In this document: in pieces, positions 24,881 through 33,823 of the stretch
How the letters are laid out: each line of letters starts with the position of its first letter
How positions within the stretch are numbered: position 1 is the first letter of the stretch
Assembly (NCBI RefSeq): GCF_007827595.1
Contig: NZ_VISR01000003.1
Coordinates: forward strand, 62,001 to 126,000
Source of the DNA: Streptomyces sp. BK340
GTDB lineage: Bacteria; Actinomycetota; Actinomycetes; Streptomycetales; Streptomycetaceae
Direction of reading: 5' to 3'
Length of the DNA stretch: 64,000 bases
Made by a program: the position numbers and the translations under genes
The notes under the pieces: model-generated
Told to the model about the DNA's origin: nothing
Seen by the model: the letters and a program-made list of their open reading frames with translations, nothing else
Database searches by the model: none

Positions 24881-26575
24881 ATGTCCCGCAGGTCCCAGAA
24901 GCCGAACCGACGCGACTCGTCGCCCCGGCCGTCCGCGTCGTCGCCGAAGGAATTCCGGCTGCCGGAAAGCACCACACCCGCGCTTCCCGCAGTCGAGGAC
25001 TTCGCCGGTCTGGACATGCCCGCGGCGCTGCTGAAGACCCTCACCGCGCAGGGCGTGACCGCCCCTTTCCCCATCCAGGCCGCCACGCTGCCCAACTCGC
25101 TCGCCGGCCGTGACCTGCTGGGACGGGGGCGCACCGGCTCCGGCAAGACCCTCGCGTTCGGCCTGGCCCTCCTGGCCCGCACGGCCGGACTGCGTGCGGA
25201 GCCCAAGGCGCCTCTCGCCCTCGTGCTGGTGCCCACCCGTGAACTCGCCCAGCAGGTGGCGGACGCGCTGACGCCCTACGCGACGGCGGTGAACCTGCGG
25301 CTGGCCACCGTGGTCGGCGGGCTGTCCATCACCAAGCAGGCCGCTGCGCTCCGGCGCGGTGCCGAGGTGCTCGTGGCGACGCCGGGCAGGCTCAACGACC
25401 TCGTGGAACGCGGGGACTGTGTGCTCGGCCACGTACGCATCACGGTGCTGGACGAAGCCGACCAGATGACCGACATGGGCTTCCTGCCGCAGATCACCAA
25501 GCTGATCCAGCAGGTGCGGCCCGACGGACAGCGCATGCTGTTCTCGGCCACCCTGGACCGCAACATCGACCGCCTGGTGCAGCGGTTCCTGACCGACCCC
25601 GTGGTGCATTCCGTGGACCCGTCCGCGGGAGCGGTGACGACCATGGAGCACCACGTGCTCCACGTCCAGGACGAGACCGACAAGAAGGCCGTCACCACGC
25701 GCATCGCGGCCCGTGACGGCCGGGTCATCCTCTTCCTCGACACCAAGAGGTCCGCCGACCGGCTCGCCAAGCGGCTGCTGGCCGTCGGTGTCCGCGCGGC
25801 GGCACTGCACGGCGGCCGCTCCCAGCCGCAGCGCAACCGCACCCTGGAACAGTTCAAGAACGGCCAGGTCACCGCCCTGGTGGCGACGAACGTCGCGGCC
25901 CGGGGCATACACGTCGACGACCTCGATCTCGTCGTGAACGTCGATCCCCCGACCGACCACAAGGACTACCTCCACCGGGGCGGCCGCACGGCCCGCGCCG
26001 GCGGTTCCGGAAGCGTGGTCACGCTGGTGCTGCCCGACCAGAAGCGGGACGTCACCCGGCTCATGTCGGACGCGGGCATCCGTCCCCGGACGGCCCGCGT
26101 CACGTCGAGCGACACGGCGCTGACGACCATCACCGGCGCCCGTGAGCCGTCCGGCGTGGCCGTCACCATCGAGGTTCCCCAGCCGGCGACGCCTACGGCG
26201 TCCCGCCCGGACCGCGGGGCCGACACCAAGCCGGGCGCGCGATCCGGCCGCCGACGCCGAAGCGGCGGCGGGGCCAAGGCCGCGACGGGTGCTGCCGCCG
26301 GGGCCGGGGGCCGGGGCTCCGAGCGCCGGGCGGGATCGGGCGGTGCCGCCGGCGCGGGCGGGCGCGGCTCCGACCGCCGGTCCGCGGCCGGTGCGGCGAC
26401 CGGCGCCGCCTCCGGCAAGGCCGTCCGCGGATCCGGCCGGCGTGCGGCGGGCGGCGGAGCCGCGGGCGGCACGGCCGGGACCGGAGGCCGCAGCTCGGAC
26501 CGCCGAGGCGGCCGCCGCACCTCTGCCACGCGTGCCGCGTCGGGCAACGCCGGCTCGGGTGACGACTTTTCGTAA
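24881..26575 (+). CDS. DEAD-box ATP-dependent RNA helicase with Arg/Gly-rich tail
   Basis: 564 residues. Q-motif region (FPIQAATLP), motif I GRTGSGKT (about 84-91), Ia PTRELAQQ, II LDEADQM (about 190), III SAT (221), VI HRGGRTARAG (365). Unwinds RNA duplexes in the cytosol. The C-terminal 120 residues are a repetitive Gly/Arg/Ala tail (GAGGRGSERR, GAGGRGSDRR, TGGRSSDRRGG) typical of RNA-binding RGG extensions. Note LLGRGRTGSGKT instead of the commoner CGRAQTGSGKT. AGGAAGG precedes ATG 24881. Position after csp suggests cold- or stress-linked RNA remodelling. Confidence 0.95.
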   Translation: MSRRSQKPNRRDSSPRPSASSPKEFRLPESTTPALPAVEDFAGLDMPAALLKTLTAQGVTAPFPIQAATLPNSLAGRDLLGRGRTGSGKTLAFGLALLARTAGLRAEPKAPLALVLVPTRELAQQVADALTPYATAVNLRLATVVGGLSITKQAAALRRGAEVLVATPGRLNDLVERGDCVLGHVRITVLDEADQMTDMGFLPQITKLIQQVRPDGQRMLFSATLDRNIDRLVQRFLTDPVVHSVDPSAGAVTTMEHHVLHVQDETDKKAVTTRIAARDGRVILFLDTKRSADRLAKRLLAVGVRAAALHGGRSQPQRNRTLEQFKNGQVTALVATNVAARGIHVDDLDLVVNVDPPTDHKDYLHRGGRTARAGGSGSVVTLVLPDQKRDVTRLMSDAGIRPRTARVTSSDTALTTITGAREPSGVAVTIEVPQPATPTASRPDRGADTKPGARSGRRRRSGGGAKAATGAAAGAGGRGSERRAGSGGAAGAGGRGSDRRSAAGAATGAASGKAVRGSGRRAAGGGAAGGTAGTGGRSSDRRGGRRTSATRAASGNAGSGDDFS

Positions 26576-26585
26576 GCGTTCGTGA

Positions 26586-26618
26586 GCTGCCTCGCGAGTC
26601 CGCGGACCGCGAGGCAGC
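26586..26618. terminator. Bidirectional terminator hairpin
   Basis: GCTGCCTCGCG (26586-26596) pairs perfectly with CGCGAGGCAGC (26608-26618). It lies between the convergent ends of the helicase and the secreted-protein gene and can serve both. Confidence 0.8.
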
Positions 26619-26637
26619 CACGTGCACGACCGGTGGA

Positions 26638-27312
26638 TCAGCCCTGGACGACGAACGTCCTGGCCTTACCGGAGCGGCTGGCGCAGGACTGCTTCTCCTT
26701 CGCGGTCATCTTCCGGGACTTGACGACCACCGCGTTGCTCTGGCCGTCCGTTCCGTTCGGGGCGGGCCCGGTGACGACGTCGGGCACGAACCAGAAGTAA
26801 TGGCCCCACTTCCGGTCGTCGTAGTGGGTCTGCCATGTGCCGGAGACGGTCTGCATCACCTGTGCGCGGGAGATCCAGCCGACTTCACCGGGCTTCACCG
26901 TCATGTTGACGGAGCTGGCCTCCGAGTGGGTGCTCGACCAGGTGTGGCTGTAGGTCGCCGTCACGCTGAGGTCGATGATTCCCGCTATCTTGCCGCCGGC
27001 GGTCACGGACACGCCCGCCGAGTCCGTGGAACCGACCGTGTCGGACCACGTCATCGACTGGGTGGCGGCCGAGGTGCTGCAGTTGTAGAGCGAGTCGGAG
27101 ACCCGGTGGAAGTCTCCGAGATACGCGTCGCCCAACTGCGGTTCGTTGAAGGTGCACTTCCCCTCCCCCGAGTCGCAGTCGGCTATGAGCTGTGCCCGGG
27201 TGGGCTGGTCGTCGGCCGAGGCAGGGGCGGCCATCGCCGCGACCATGCCCAGGGCAGCCGCCGAGAGCGCCAGCAGGTGTCCGCCGTGGCGCATCCTGCG
27301 GTTGTTCGCCAT
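26638..27312 (-). CDS. Secreted protein with possible aerolysin/ETX-MTX2-like beta-fold
   Basis: 224 residues with a signal peptide (RMRHGGHLLALSAAALG, cleavage near PASADD, residue 34). The mature protein has four Cys (DCDSGEGKC, YNCS, QSCAS) and long Ser/Thr-rich alternating strands (VSVTAGGKIAG, LSVTATYSHTWSSTHSE, VNMTVKPGEVGW) that recall the amphipathic hairpin and beta-sheet of aerolysin-type pore-forming proteins, and a WGHYFWFVPD stretch. Family not certain; a lectin-like or structural role is equally possible. GAAAGG precedes the ATG. Confidence 0.65.
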   Translation of the reverse strand: MANNRRMRHGGHLLALSAAALGMVAAMAAPASADDQPTRAQLIADCDSGEGKCTFNEPQLGDAYLGDFHRVSDSLYNCSTSAATQSMTWSDTVGSTDSAGVSVTAGGKIAGIIDLSVTATYSHTWSSTHSEASSVNMTVKPGEVGWISRAQVMQTVSGTWQTHYDDRKWGHYFWFVPDVVTGPAPNGTDGQSNAVVVKSRKMTAKEKQSCASRSGKARTFVVQG

Positions 27313-27501
27313 ACATGTGCCTTTCTTCGTGCATGGGGGGGGTCGGCAATCGCACGCAGAGCGACCGAAGTTGCCGCGATCACCGCCTGTCGCGATCCAG
27401 AGGGGCGCGACAACTGACTTGTCTACAGCACCAGTTGCCCGTTAGGAAAATTCGTCGTCCCGATCGGACGGCTGACGGGCCGAAGCTGCCAGGAGCCGCG
27501 G

Positions 27502-28098
27502 TCAGCGGCGGGCAGTGGCACGGCCGCGGGAGCGGTGGACGACGTAGGGCCGGGCCGCTTGGCCGAGGGGCAGCGCGAAGGCGTGGACGAGGCGACCGAA
27601 CGGCCACAGCGCGAAGAGGGCCAGGGCGAGCAGCGCGTGCACCTGGTGGACGAACGGTGCGTGCGCCATTGCGGTGAGTCGGGGTCGAGGGTGAACAGGC
27701 TGCGGAACCAGACGGCGACCCCGAGCCGGTAGTCGTAGGGGTTGGTCGCGGACGAGACGGTGGCGGTGAGCCCGGCGAGCAGGACGAGGGCCAGGAGCGG
27801 GTGGGTCAAGCCGTCGCTGCGGCTGGTCGCGCGGCGCACGGCGGGCACGCGCAGTCGGCGGTCCAGCAGCACGCCGAGGCCGGTGACGGCGGCGACGCCT
27901 GCCGTGCCGCCCATGGTCAGGGCCACGGCGTGGTACTGCTCCTCGCCGATCCCGAGGAGCCGGGTGAGTGCCTAAGGGGACGAGCAGGCCGATGACGTGG
28001 CCGCCGATGACGAGGAACAGCGCGTAGTGGAAGAGCGGGCCACCGATGCTCAGCAGCCGGGACTCGTGCAGCTGGCTGGAGCGGGTGGTGAAGCCACC
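27502..28098 (-). pseudogene. narI: Remnant of respiratory nitrate reductase gamma subunit
   Basis: Three frames on the minus strand reconstruct the C-terminal two thirds of NarI, the cytochrome b subunit that passes quinol electrons to NarGH. In order: TTRSSQLHESRLLSIGGPLF then GGHVIGLLVP; a frame change near 27976; LTRLLGIGEEQYHAVALTMG through YDYRLGVAVWFRSLF and LDPDSPQW; a second change near 27663; then VHQVHALLALALFALWPFGR to the stop at 27502. The 5' part is missing and replaced by marR debris. No narG, narH or narJ is in the window. Confidence 0.8.
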
Positions 28099-28340
28099 CG
28101 GACAACCGCCGCGGGGTCGTGCTGTGCCTCACCGACGCGGGCCAGGAACTCGTGGAGAGCGTCCTCGGCCACCGTCGAACCGAAATCCGCTCGCTGGTCG
28201 AACGTCTGCCCGCGCAGGAGCACGCCGGTCTCGTACCTGCGCTCAGGGCGCTGACCGCAGCCGCAGCCGAACTGGACCTCGCAGTGGACCCGGTCGGCGA
28301 AGCCGGGCGCCTGGGCGGTGTGGTCGACGATCCGATCAAC
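28097..28340 (+). pseudogene. C-terminal fragment of a MarR-family regulator
   Basis: The frame reads HPDNRRGVVLCLTDAGQELV then AGLVPALRALTAAAAE, the wing and C-terminal helices of a MarR repressor. The first half, including most of the DNA-binding helix-turn-helix, is absent; the fragment begins exactly where the narI remnant on the other strand ends (about 28095), so the two were joined by a rearrangement. The open frame then runs on without homology. Confidence 0.75.
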
Positions 28341-28354
28341 CCCGCCCCATGGAT

Positions 28355-29728
28355 TCAGACCAGTTCGGGTTGTGGATCCGGTTGCGGCACCGGCGCGGCT
28401 TCCGGTTCCCACGCCCTGGTGGTTCGTACGTAGCCGTAGATCACCGAGCCCATCGCCAGAACGAGAAGCGGTCCGGACAGGTACGGGTGCTCGGCCATGT
28501 CCGTCGGCAGGAATCGATAGGACAGCAGGAGCACGGCGAAGACGGTTGTGCCGTACACGACCAGCCGGATTCCCGACCGGTCCCGGCCCTGGTCGAGCAT
28601 GCGCAGAGCCGCCTCGATCGTGAGCGTGAACACCACACCGGCGATGAGGTCGGCGCCGTAGTGGTAGCCGAAGCCCAGCGTCGCGGTGAGCGTGGCGATC
28701 AGCCAGAACGCGCCTGCGAAGCGCAGAATCCGAGGGCCCTTGCGGGAATGGATGAAGATCGCGGTGGCCCACGCCGTGTGCAGGCTGGGCATGCAGTTGC
28801 GGGGGGTGATCGAGTCGTACGGCACCGGGTGCGGGGTACCGATCGCCGGTGGCGTGTTCGGCCACAGGTCGGCCACCGCCCACTGCACGCCGCCGGTGCC
28901 GGAGGCGCCCGGGCCGTAGGCGAAGACCGGTCCGACCACGGGAAAGAGCATGTAGACGGCCGGGCCGAGGAGGCCGATCACCAGAAAGGTGCGCAGCAGA
29001 TGGTGACTCGGAAAGCGGCGCTCGGTCGCCACGTTGCGCAGCTGGTACAGCGCGACGACGACCGCGGCCACCGCGAGCTGGGCGTAGACCCACTCGAGGA
29101 GATGGGTGCCGACCGGGTCGGTGGCCCTGACCATCCGGCCCACCAGCCATGACGGGTTGCCCAGCGCGTGGTCGGCGGTCGCCACGTACGGGTCGAGCAC
29201 CAGGGGGCGGGTCTTCGCCGTGATGAGCAGCCAGGTGTCGCCGGTCTTGCGGGCGGCCACCAGCAGCAGGCCCAGCCCGACACCCTTCAGCAGCAGGGCA
29301 CGCTCCCGGCCGGTGCGGCGCGTGACAGCGACGACCGCGCAGCCCAACATCACCCACAACGCGCCACTGCCGAACGACTGGCCGTCGGGCGTCCTGGCGT
29401 CGACCGCCCACCGCACCAGTACGAAGACGACGTCGATGCCGATCGCGGCACCGGCCGCGATGAACCGCTGCCGCCAGGTGAGCACCACCATCATCAACGC
29501 GAGACCGGCGTACAGCGGCCCCGACTTGGGGGCTGTCACGACCCCTTTGACCTGGTTGGTGATCGGCCCCGGCAGGCCGTAGTGACGCGCGGCGATCTCC
29601 AGCGCGACCAGGAGTCCGAGGGCCGCCACACCCGCCGCCGCCCACAGCATCGCCCGCGGTTGACGCCACCCGGCGAACAGGGTTCTGCCGTCTATTCGCG
29701 AGAGGACCCGCGAGGATCTAGGTATCAA
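28355..29728 (-). CDS. PAP2-superfamily membrane phosphatase or inositolphosphotransferase-like protein
   Basis: 457 residues, about ten transmembrane helices. The C-terminal half has PAP2/Aur1-type motifs: CMPSLHTAWATA (conserved Ser-Leu-His) and GFGYHYGADLIAGVVF (conserved His and Asp). The N-terminal half is extra hydrophobic sequence. Members transfer or remove phosphate from lipid head groups at the membrane. The upstream stretch TATCAATTGTTCGG is relatively AT-rich and probably carries the promoter. Substrate unknown. Confidence 0.85.
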   Translation of the reverse strand: MIPRSSRVLSRIDGRTLFAGWRQPRAMLWAAAGVAALGLLVALEIAARHYGLPGPITNQVKGVVTAPKSGPLYAGLALMMVVLTWRQRFIAAGAAIGIDVVFVLVRWAVDARTPDGQSFGSGALWVMLGCAVVAVTRRTGRERALLLKGVGLGLLLVAARKTGDTWLLITAKTRPLVLDPYVATADHALGNPSWLVGRMVRATDPVGTHLLEWVYAQLAVAAVVVALYQLRNVATERRFPSHHLLRTFLVIGLLGPAVYMLFPVVGPVFAYGPGASGTGGVQWAVADLWPNTPPAIGTPHPVPYDSITPRNCMPSLHTAWATAIFIHSRKGPRILRFAGAFWLIATLTATLGFGYHYGADLIAGVVFTLTIEAALRMLDQGRDRSGIRLVVYGTTVFAVLLLSYRFLPTDMAEHPYLSGPLLVLAMGSVIYGYVRTTRAWEPEAAPVPQPDPQPELV

Positions 29729-29961
29729 TTGTTCGGCCGATTGTTAGATGTTGGTCATAGAGGTCGAGAGCCGATCATGCCATCGGAGCGGTGCCGGTGG
29801 CTGCGCCGGTTCCGGGCAGGGCGAAGGTCAGCCGAAACGTTGCCCTCGTCGGCCGACGGCCGACGGGCATGGGGGCGTGAGCGGTTTCACAGGTGGTCCG
29901 AAGGCCGAGGGCGAGGCGGCACTTCCGAGGCGCGGGGTCGGGCCGGGATCGTACGCCGAGG

Positions 29962-30792
29962 TCAGATGCCGCCGCCGAGGCCCGGGGCCTCCCTGATGTC
30001 CTCGGTCATGCGGTGGGACACGGGCCGGTCGACGGCCCTGTCCAGGGGAACGAGCCTGTCCCGGAAGGGGCCGCGGCGGGCGACGATTCCGAGCAGGACG
30101 GCGTCCTCGTCTGACAGGTCGTCGTGGGAGCGGGGAGCCCAGCAGGGGTGGCGGGCTTCGTGGTCCTTCAGGGCGGCCGGTCCCGCGTCGGTCAGCGAGC
30201 TGGAGCGGTACGGCTCCGGGTTCAGCCGCCACATGCCGACCACCAGGAGCAGCAGAGTGGCCCCGATCGGGACCAGACAGCTCCCGGGTTCCGGTACGGC
30301 GAGGCCGGTGGCGACTGCGCCGAGGATCCAGGCGAGGTTCAGGATGCCGACGAGGTGACCACGGGCCCGCTCGGCCGCGCCGTGCAGGGTGGGGCTGCCG
30401 ATCAGGCCTTGGCCGGCCAGGCGGTCGCCGACGGCATTGATGACGGCGCTTTTGTCGAACCGGTGCATCCGCTCCCAGGACTCGCGGCGCGGCGCGAGGC
30501 CCATCACCTTGACGACCTCGGCCTCGATGTCGTCGCGCGGAACGGGGTCGGTGATGGTGAGGACCTCGTCCTTCGCCTCCAGACGGCCGGACAGCGCCAT
30601 GGCGGCCAGCGCCGTCCGGGCGACCTGCCTGTGCCGGAAGCCGAGGTATGCCACCTCGTAGAGGGTCAGTTCCTCATCGGGCGGGCGGAGCGTGACCGGC
30701 GCGTTCACGATGCGTCGGTACCTGCGGCGGAAGCGTACGGAGAAGGCGGCGACGAGGGCGTACGCGGCAGTCAGCGGGACGATCCACCACAC
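29962..30792 (-). CDS. TIGR04222-type membrane protein
   Basis: 276 residues. One N-terminal helix, then the soluble TIGR04222 core with LTLYEVAYLGFRHRQVARTA and LAAMALSGRL, two central helices (ILNLAWILGAVATGLA, CLVPIGATLLLLVVGMW), a cytosolic C-terminal region, ending GLGGGI. The family is common in Streptomyces and often ends in a Gly-rich tail; function unknown. A start at 30792 places the first helix correctly. Confidence 0.75.
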   Translation of the reverse strand: MWWIVPLTAAYALVAAFSVRFRRRYRRIVNAPVTLRPPDEELTLYEVAYLGFRHRQVARTALAAMALSGRLEAKDEVLTITDPVPRDDIEAEVVKVMGLAPRRESWERMHRFDKSAVINAVGDRLAGQGLIGSPTLHGAAERARGHLVGILNLAWILGAVATGLAVPEPGSCLVPIGATLLLLVVGMWRLNPEPYRSSSLTDAGPAALKDHEARHPCWAPRSHDDLSDEDAVLLGIVARRGPFRDRLVPLDRAVDRPVSHRMTEDIREAPGLGGGI

Positions 30793-30978
30793 GGGGCCTC
30801 CAGCACGCGTCGCCGGCCCCCGGCCGGGCTCCGGCGCCTGTCCGGACGGGCGTGGTCCTTACATGCCCGCGCGCCGCACTCCTCATCCCGGCCGCGGGCT
30901 CCCGAACGTTCCGGGACTCCTCAGGATCCACTCGGCCCCGAGCGCCGGTGACGCGGCGCTCCGCGAGCCCGGACGACC

Positions 30979-31001
30979 GTGCATGCTCGGTCAGCATGCA
31001 C
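30979..31001. promoter_or_regulatory. Perfect 9-bp inverted repeat GTGCATGCT / AGCATGCAC
   Basis: Arms at 30979-30987 and 30993-31001 with a CGGTC spacer, between the M4 protease stop and the TIGR04222 start on the minus strand. No U-tract; could be a terminator for the protease gene or an operator for the membrane protein. Confidence 0.5.
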
Positions 31002-31054
31002 CAGGTCCTCGTCGCCCGGGCCGGCTCCCGCGGATCGGGTGGTGAGCTTCGGTG

Positions 31055-32656
31055 TCAGCCGACGTTGACCGCGCTCCAGGCGGCGGCCACGGTGGCGTAC
31101 TCGGGGCTGGTGGCGCCGTAGAGGTCCTTCGCCGCGTTCAGGGTCGCGGTGCGGGCGCCCTTGTAGTCCGTGGTGGAGGTCATGTAGACGGTCAGCGCCC
31201 GGTACCAGATGGCGGAGGCCTTCTTGTTGCCGATGCCGGTGACGGTGGAGCCGTTGTACGTCGGGCTGTTGTAGGTGATGCCGTTGATCGTCTTCGTGCC
31301 GCTGCCCTCACTGGCGAGGTAGAACCAGTGGTTGCCGACGCCCGAGGAGTTGTGCACGTCGAGCCGGCCGACCGACTTCGACCAGTAGTCGGCGGAGCGG
31401 CCGTCCAGGGACGGCTTGTCGAAGCGGCGCAGCCACGGCGGGGTGGACTGGTCGCTGAAGAGGTAGTCGGGGGTGTCGACCGGGTTGTTGGCGTACCACT
31501 CGACCATGGTGCCGAGGATGTCGCTGGTGGCCTCGTTCAGGCCGCCGGACTCACCGCTGTAGCGCAGGTTGGCGGTGGCCGAGGTGACGCCGTGGGTCAT
31601 CTCGTGGCCCATGGTGTCGAGGTCGACCTGCTCGGGGTCGGTGGTGCCGTCGCCGTCGCCGGTCATCATGCAGAAGCAGGCGTCCGACCACTGGGCGTTG
31701 TCCCAGTTGGTGCCGACGTGGACGAAGACGGTGGCACCGCGACCGTCGTTCTTGATGCCGTTGCGGCCGAAGGTCGACTTGTAGTAGTCGAAGGTCTCCG
31801 CGGTGTTGACGTGCGCGTCGACGGCGGCGGTGGCGCGGTCGGCGGAGAACTTCCTGCCGTCGCCCCAGATGTTGTCGGCGTCGGTGAACAGGGTGCCGGA
31901 GGTGCTCTTCAGGGACGAGGACGCGATGTTGTGCGCGTCCTTGGTGATGTGCCCGCGCACCGGGTCGATCAGGGCGAAGGTGCCGTCGGCCTGCTGGGTG
32001 GTGTCGATGCCGACGTCGCCGGTGTACTCGGAGTGGCCGGTGCCGGTGGCCTCGTGCTCGACGTCGTAGTTCTCGATCGCCGCGCCGGTGGCGGCGTCGG
32101 TGACGAAGACCTCTCCGTGCGGCTGGCCCTTGTCGCCCAGGCCCTGCACGGTGGTGCGCCAGGCCAGGCGGGGGGTGCCGTCGGCGGCCCACACGATCAG
32201 TTCGGGGGTCGTCCTGGCGTTGCGCACCAGCCCGTGCGAACGCTTCAGGGCGCGGGCCGCGGTGCCCCTGGCGTCGACGGCGGGAGTGAGGGACTTGAGC
32301 GCCACCTTGTGGGCCTTGGCGCGACTGGACCCCTTGAGCGAGCCGTCGGCCTTCTGGTGGACGACGAAGTCGCCGCCGACGACGGGGAGGCCGTGGTAGG
32401 TCCGTTCGAAGCGGACGTGCTGGGTGCCGTCGGCGTCGATCACGACGTCCTTGACGTGGAGTCTCTGGCCCGCGCCGAAACCAAAGGTGTCGGCGTGCCG
32501 GGTCACGTTCGCCTTGGCCTGGGATATCGCCGTGTCGCGGACGGATATTCCGCCCCGCACGGCGTCGGTCTGCGAGTACGCAGGTACGGCCGTCGCGCCG
32601 GTGGTGATGACGCCGGCTGCGACCATCGCGGAAAGGGCAAGCAGAGGACGGGGCAT
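31055..32656 (-). CDS. Secreted M4-family (thermolysin-like) metalloprotease precursor
   Basis: 533 residues. Signal peptide to about residue 28, FTP and PepSY propeptide regions (residues about 50-190; VRFERTYHGLPVVGGDFVVH), then the catalytic domain with the zinc site HEMTH (349-353), third ligand Glu near 374 in GGLNEATSD, and catalytic His in the LDVHNSSGVGNHWFY region. Processed outside the cell to an active neutral protease. The LysR gene upstream on the same strand and repeated palindromes in the gap suggest LysR control, as reported for other Streptomyces secreted metalloproteases. Confidence 0.95.
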   Translation of the reverse strand: MPRPLLALSAMVAAGVITTGATAVPAYSQTDAVRGGISVRDTAISQAKANVTRHADTFGFGAGQRLHVKDVVIDADGTQHVRFERTYHGLPVVGGDFVVHQKADGSLKGSSRAKAHKVALKSLTPAVDARGTAARALKRSHGLVRNARTTPELIVWAADGTPRLAWRTTVQGLGDKGQPHGEVFVTDAATGAAIENYDVEHEATGTGHSEYTGDVGIDTTQQADGTFALIDPVRGHITKDAHNIASSSLKSTSGTLFTDADNIWGDGRKFSADRATAAVDAHVNTAETFDYYKSTFGRNGIKNDGRGATVFVHVGTNWDNAQWSDACFCMMTGDGDGTTDPEQVDLDTMGHEMTHGVTSATANLRYSGESGGLNEATSDILGTMVEWYANNPVDTPDYLFSDQSTPPWLRRFDKPSLDGRSADYWSKSVGRLDVHNSSGVGNHWFYLASEGSGTKTINGITYNSPTYNGSTVTGIGNKKASAIWYRALTVYMTSTTDYKGARTATLNAAKDLYGATSPEYATVAAAWSAVNVG

Positions 32657-32673
32657 GACGGGGTGATTCCTTC

Positions 32674-32741
32674 GCTCGTCGTGGGGTGACGACGTCTTCG
32701 GACGTTGGCTCGTCGTGGGGTGACGACGTCCTGGGACGTTG
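32674..32741. repeat. Two 34-bp direct repeats, each containing CGTCGT-N6-ACGACG
   Basis: Units at 32674-32707 and 32708-32741 are nearly identical (GCTCGTCGTGGGGTGACGACG core). Each holds a 6-bp-arm inverted repeat (32677-32694 and 32711-32728). They lie just upstream of the protease start and downstream of the LysR gene. Two evenly spaced palindromes are a strong candidate for the LysR operator. Confidence 0.7.
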
Positions 32742-32836
32742 ACGCGAAGTGTTCACCAGGTGACATGTTCCTGACGTGACTCCATCTGGGATATAGCCCC
32801 GGCGCTATAGGGCACGGGGAACCGTGGCCCGGCCGG

Positions 32837-33817
32837 TCAGGCGCCCTCGCCGAGGGCGAACTCCTCGCCCCCGTCCTGCCACCAGGCCAGGTACTGGGGC
32901 CGCTGCCGCACCAGCGACAGATAGGCGGCCAGGACACGCTCGCCGGCCGCGTCGGCGAGTTCGGGCGGAACCGACTCCGTGTTCCAGGCCAGCAGCAGCC
33001 GCCGGTGGAACGGGACGTCCACGAGCGGCCGCTGCACGGTGCCCTGGGCCGGGACGTCGGCGGTCGGCCACACCCCGCAGACGGCACGGCGGCCGGCGAC
33101 CAGGATCTGCGCCACGGACAGATCCGGCGTCACATGGGCGATGCGCGGCGTGAATCCCGCCGACCGGCAGGTGAGATGAAGGTACGCGTGCACACCGCTC
33201 TCGTCGGCCTCCGGCATGACCCACTCCTCGCCCGCCAGCTCATGGAGACTCACCCTCTCCTGGCGTGCCAGCGGGTGGTCCTCGGCGAGCAGGACGAAGA
33301 CCGGCTCGCGCAGCAGCGTGCGCGTCGCCACCGACTCGCCGACCGGCAGGGGGAAACCCGGGAACTCGCCGAACACCGCGAGGTCGCATTTCGACTGGCT
33401 CAGCGACTTCACCAGGGTGTGCACGGAGCGGCGGGCATCTATGGTGAGCCGGCGTTCCGGTACGAGTTCGAAGAGGGCGGAGACCAGCAGGGACACCAGA
33501 GGGCCGGCGGTTCCGCCGGCCCTCAGCGGCGCGGCGGCCTTTCGGTCCGCCTCGGCAGCCGATCGCGCGTACTCACGCAGCCGGTCGAAACCGACGACGA
33601 GGTCCCGGGCACAGCGCAGGACGTACTGTCCGTTCTCGGTCGGTTTCACGCCGTCGGCGCTGCGGATGAAGAGCGGGCCCCCCAGCTCCTGTTCGATCCG
33701 TTTCAGCTGAGCGCTCGTGGCCGGCTGGGAGAGCTGCAGCCGCGCGGCGGCCCTGCGGATGCTGCCGGCCTCGGCGACGGTGAGCAGGATACGGAGGTGC
33801 CGGAACTCGAGGTGCAT
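32837..33817 (-). CDS. LysR-family transcriptional regulator upstream of the M4 protease
   Basis: 326 residues. N-terminal winged helix (LEFRHLRILLTVAEAGSIRR, SQPATSAQLKRIEQ) and a C-terminal effector domain. MHLEFRHL at 33817 is the likely start; an ATG two codons earlier (33823) is also possible. Same strand as the protease 180 bp downstream. The C-terminal region resembles regulators of Streptomyces secreted proteases. Effector unknown. Confidence 0.9.
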   Translation of the reverse strand: MHLEFRHLRILLTVAEAGSIRRAAARLQLSQPATSAQLKRIEQELGGPLFIRSADGVKPTENGQYVLRCARDLVVGFDRLREYARSAAEADRKAAAPLRAGGTAGPLVSLLVSALFELVPERRLTIDARRSVHTLVKSLSQSKCDLAVFGEFPGFPLPVGESVATRTLLREPVFVLLAEDHPLARQERVSLHELAGEEWVMPEADESGVHAYLHLTCRSAGFTPRIAHVTPDLSVAQILVAGRRAVCGVWPTADVPAQGTVQRPLVDVPFHRRLLLAWNTESVPPELADAAGERVLAAYLSLVRQRPQYLAWWQDGGEEFALGEGA

Positions 33818-33823
33818 GAACAT

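Noticed and set aside
31052..32689. 545-residue plus-strand open frame opposite the M4 protease
   Set aside because: Val/Gly-rich shadow of a well-defined thermolysin-type gene.
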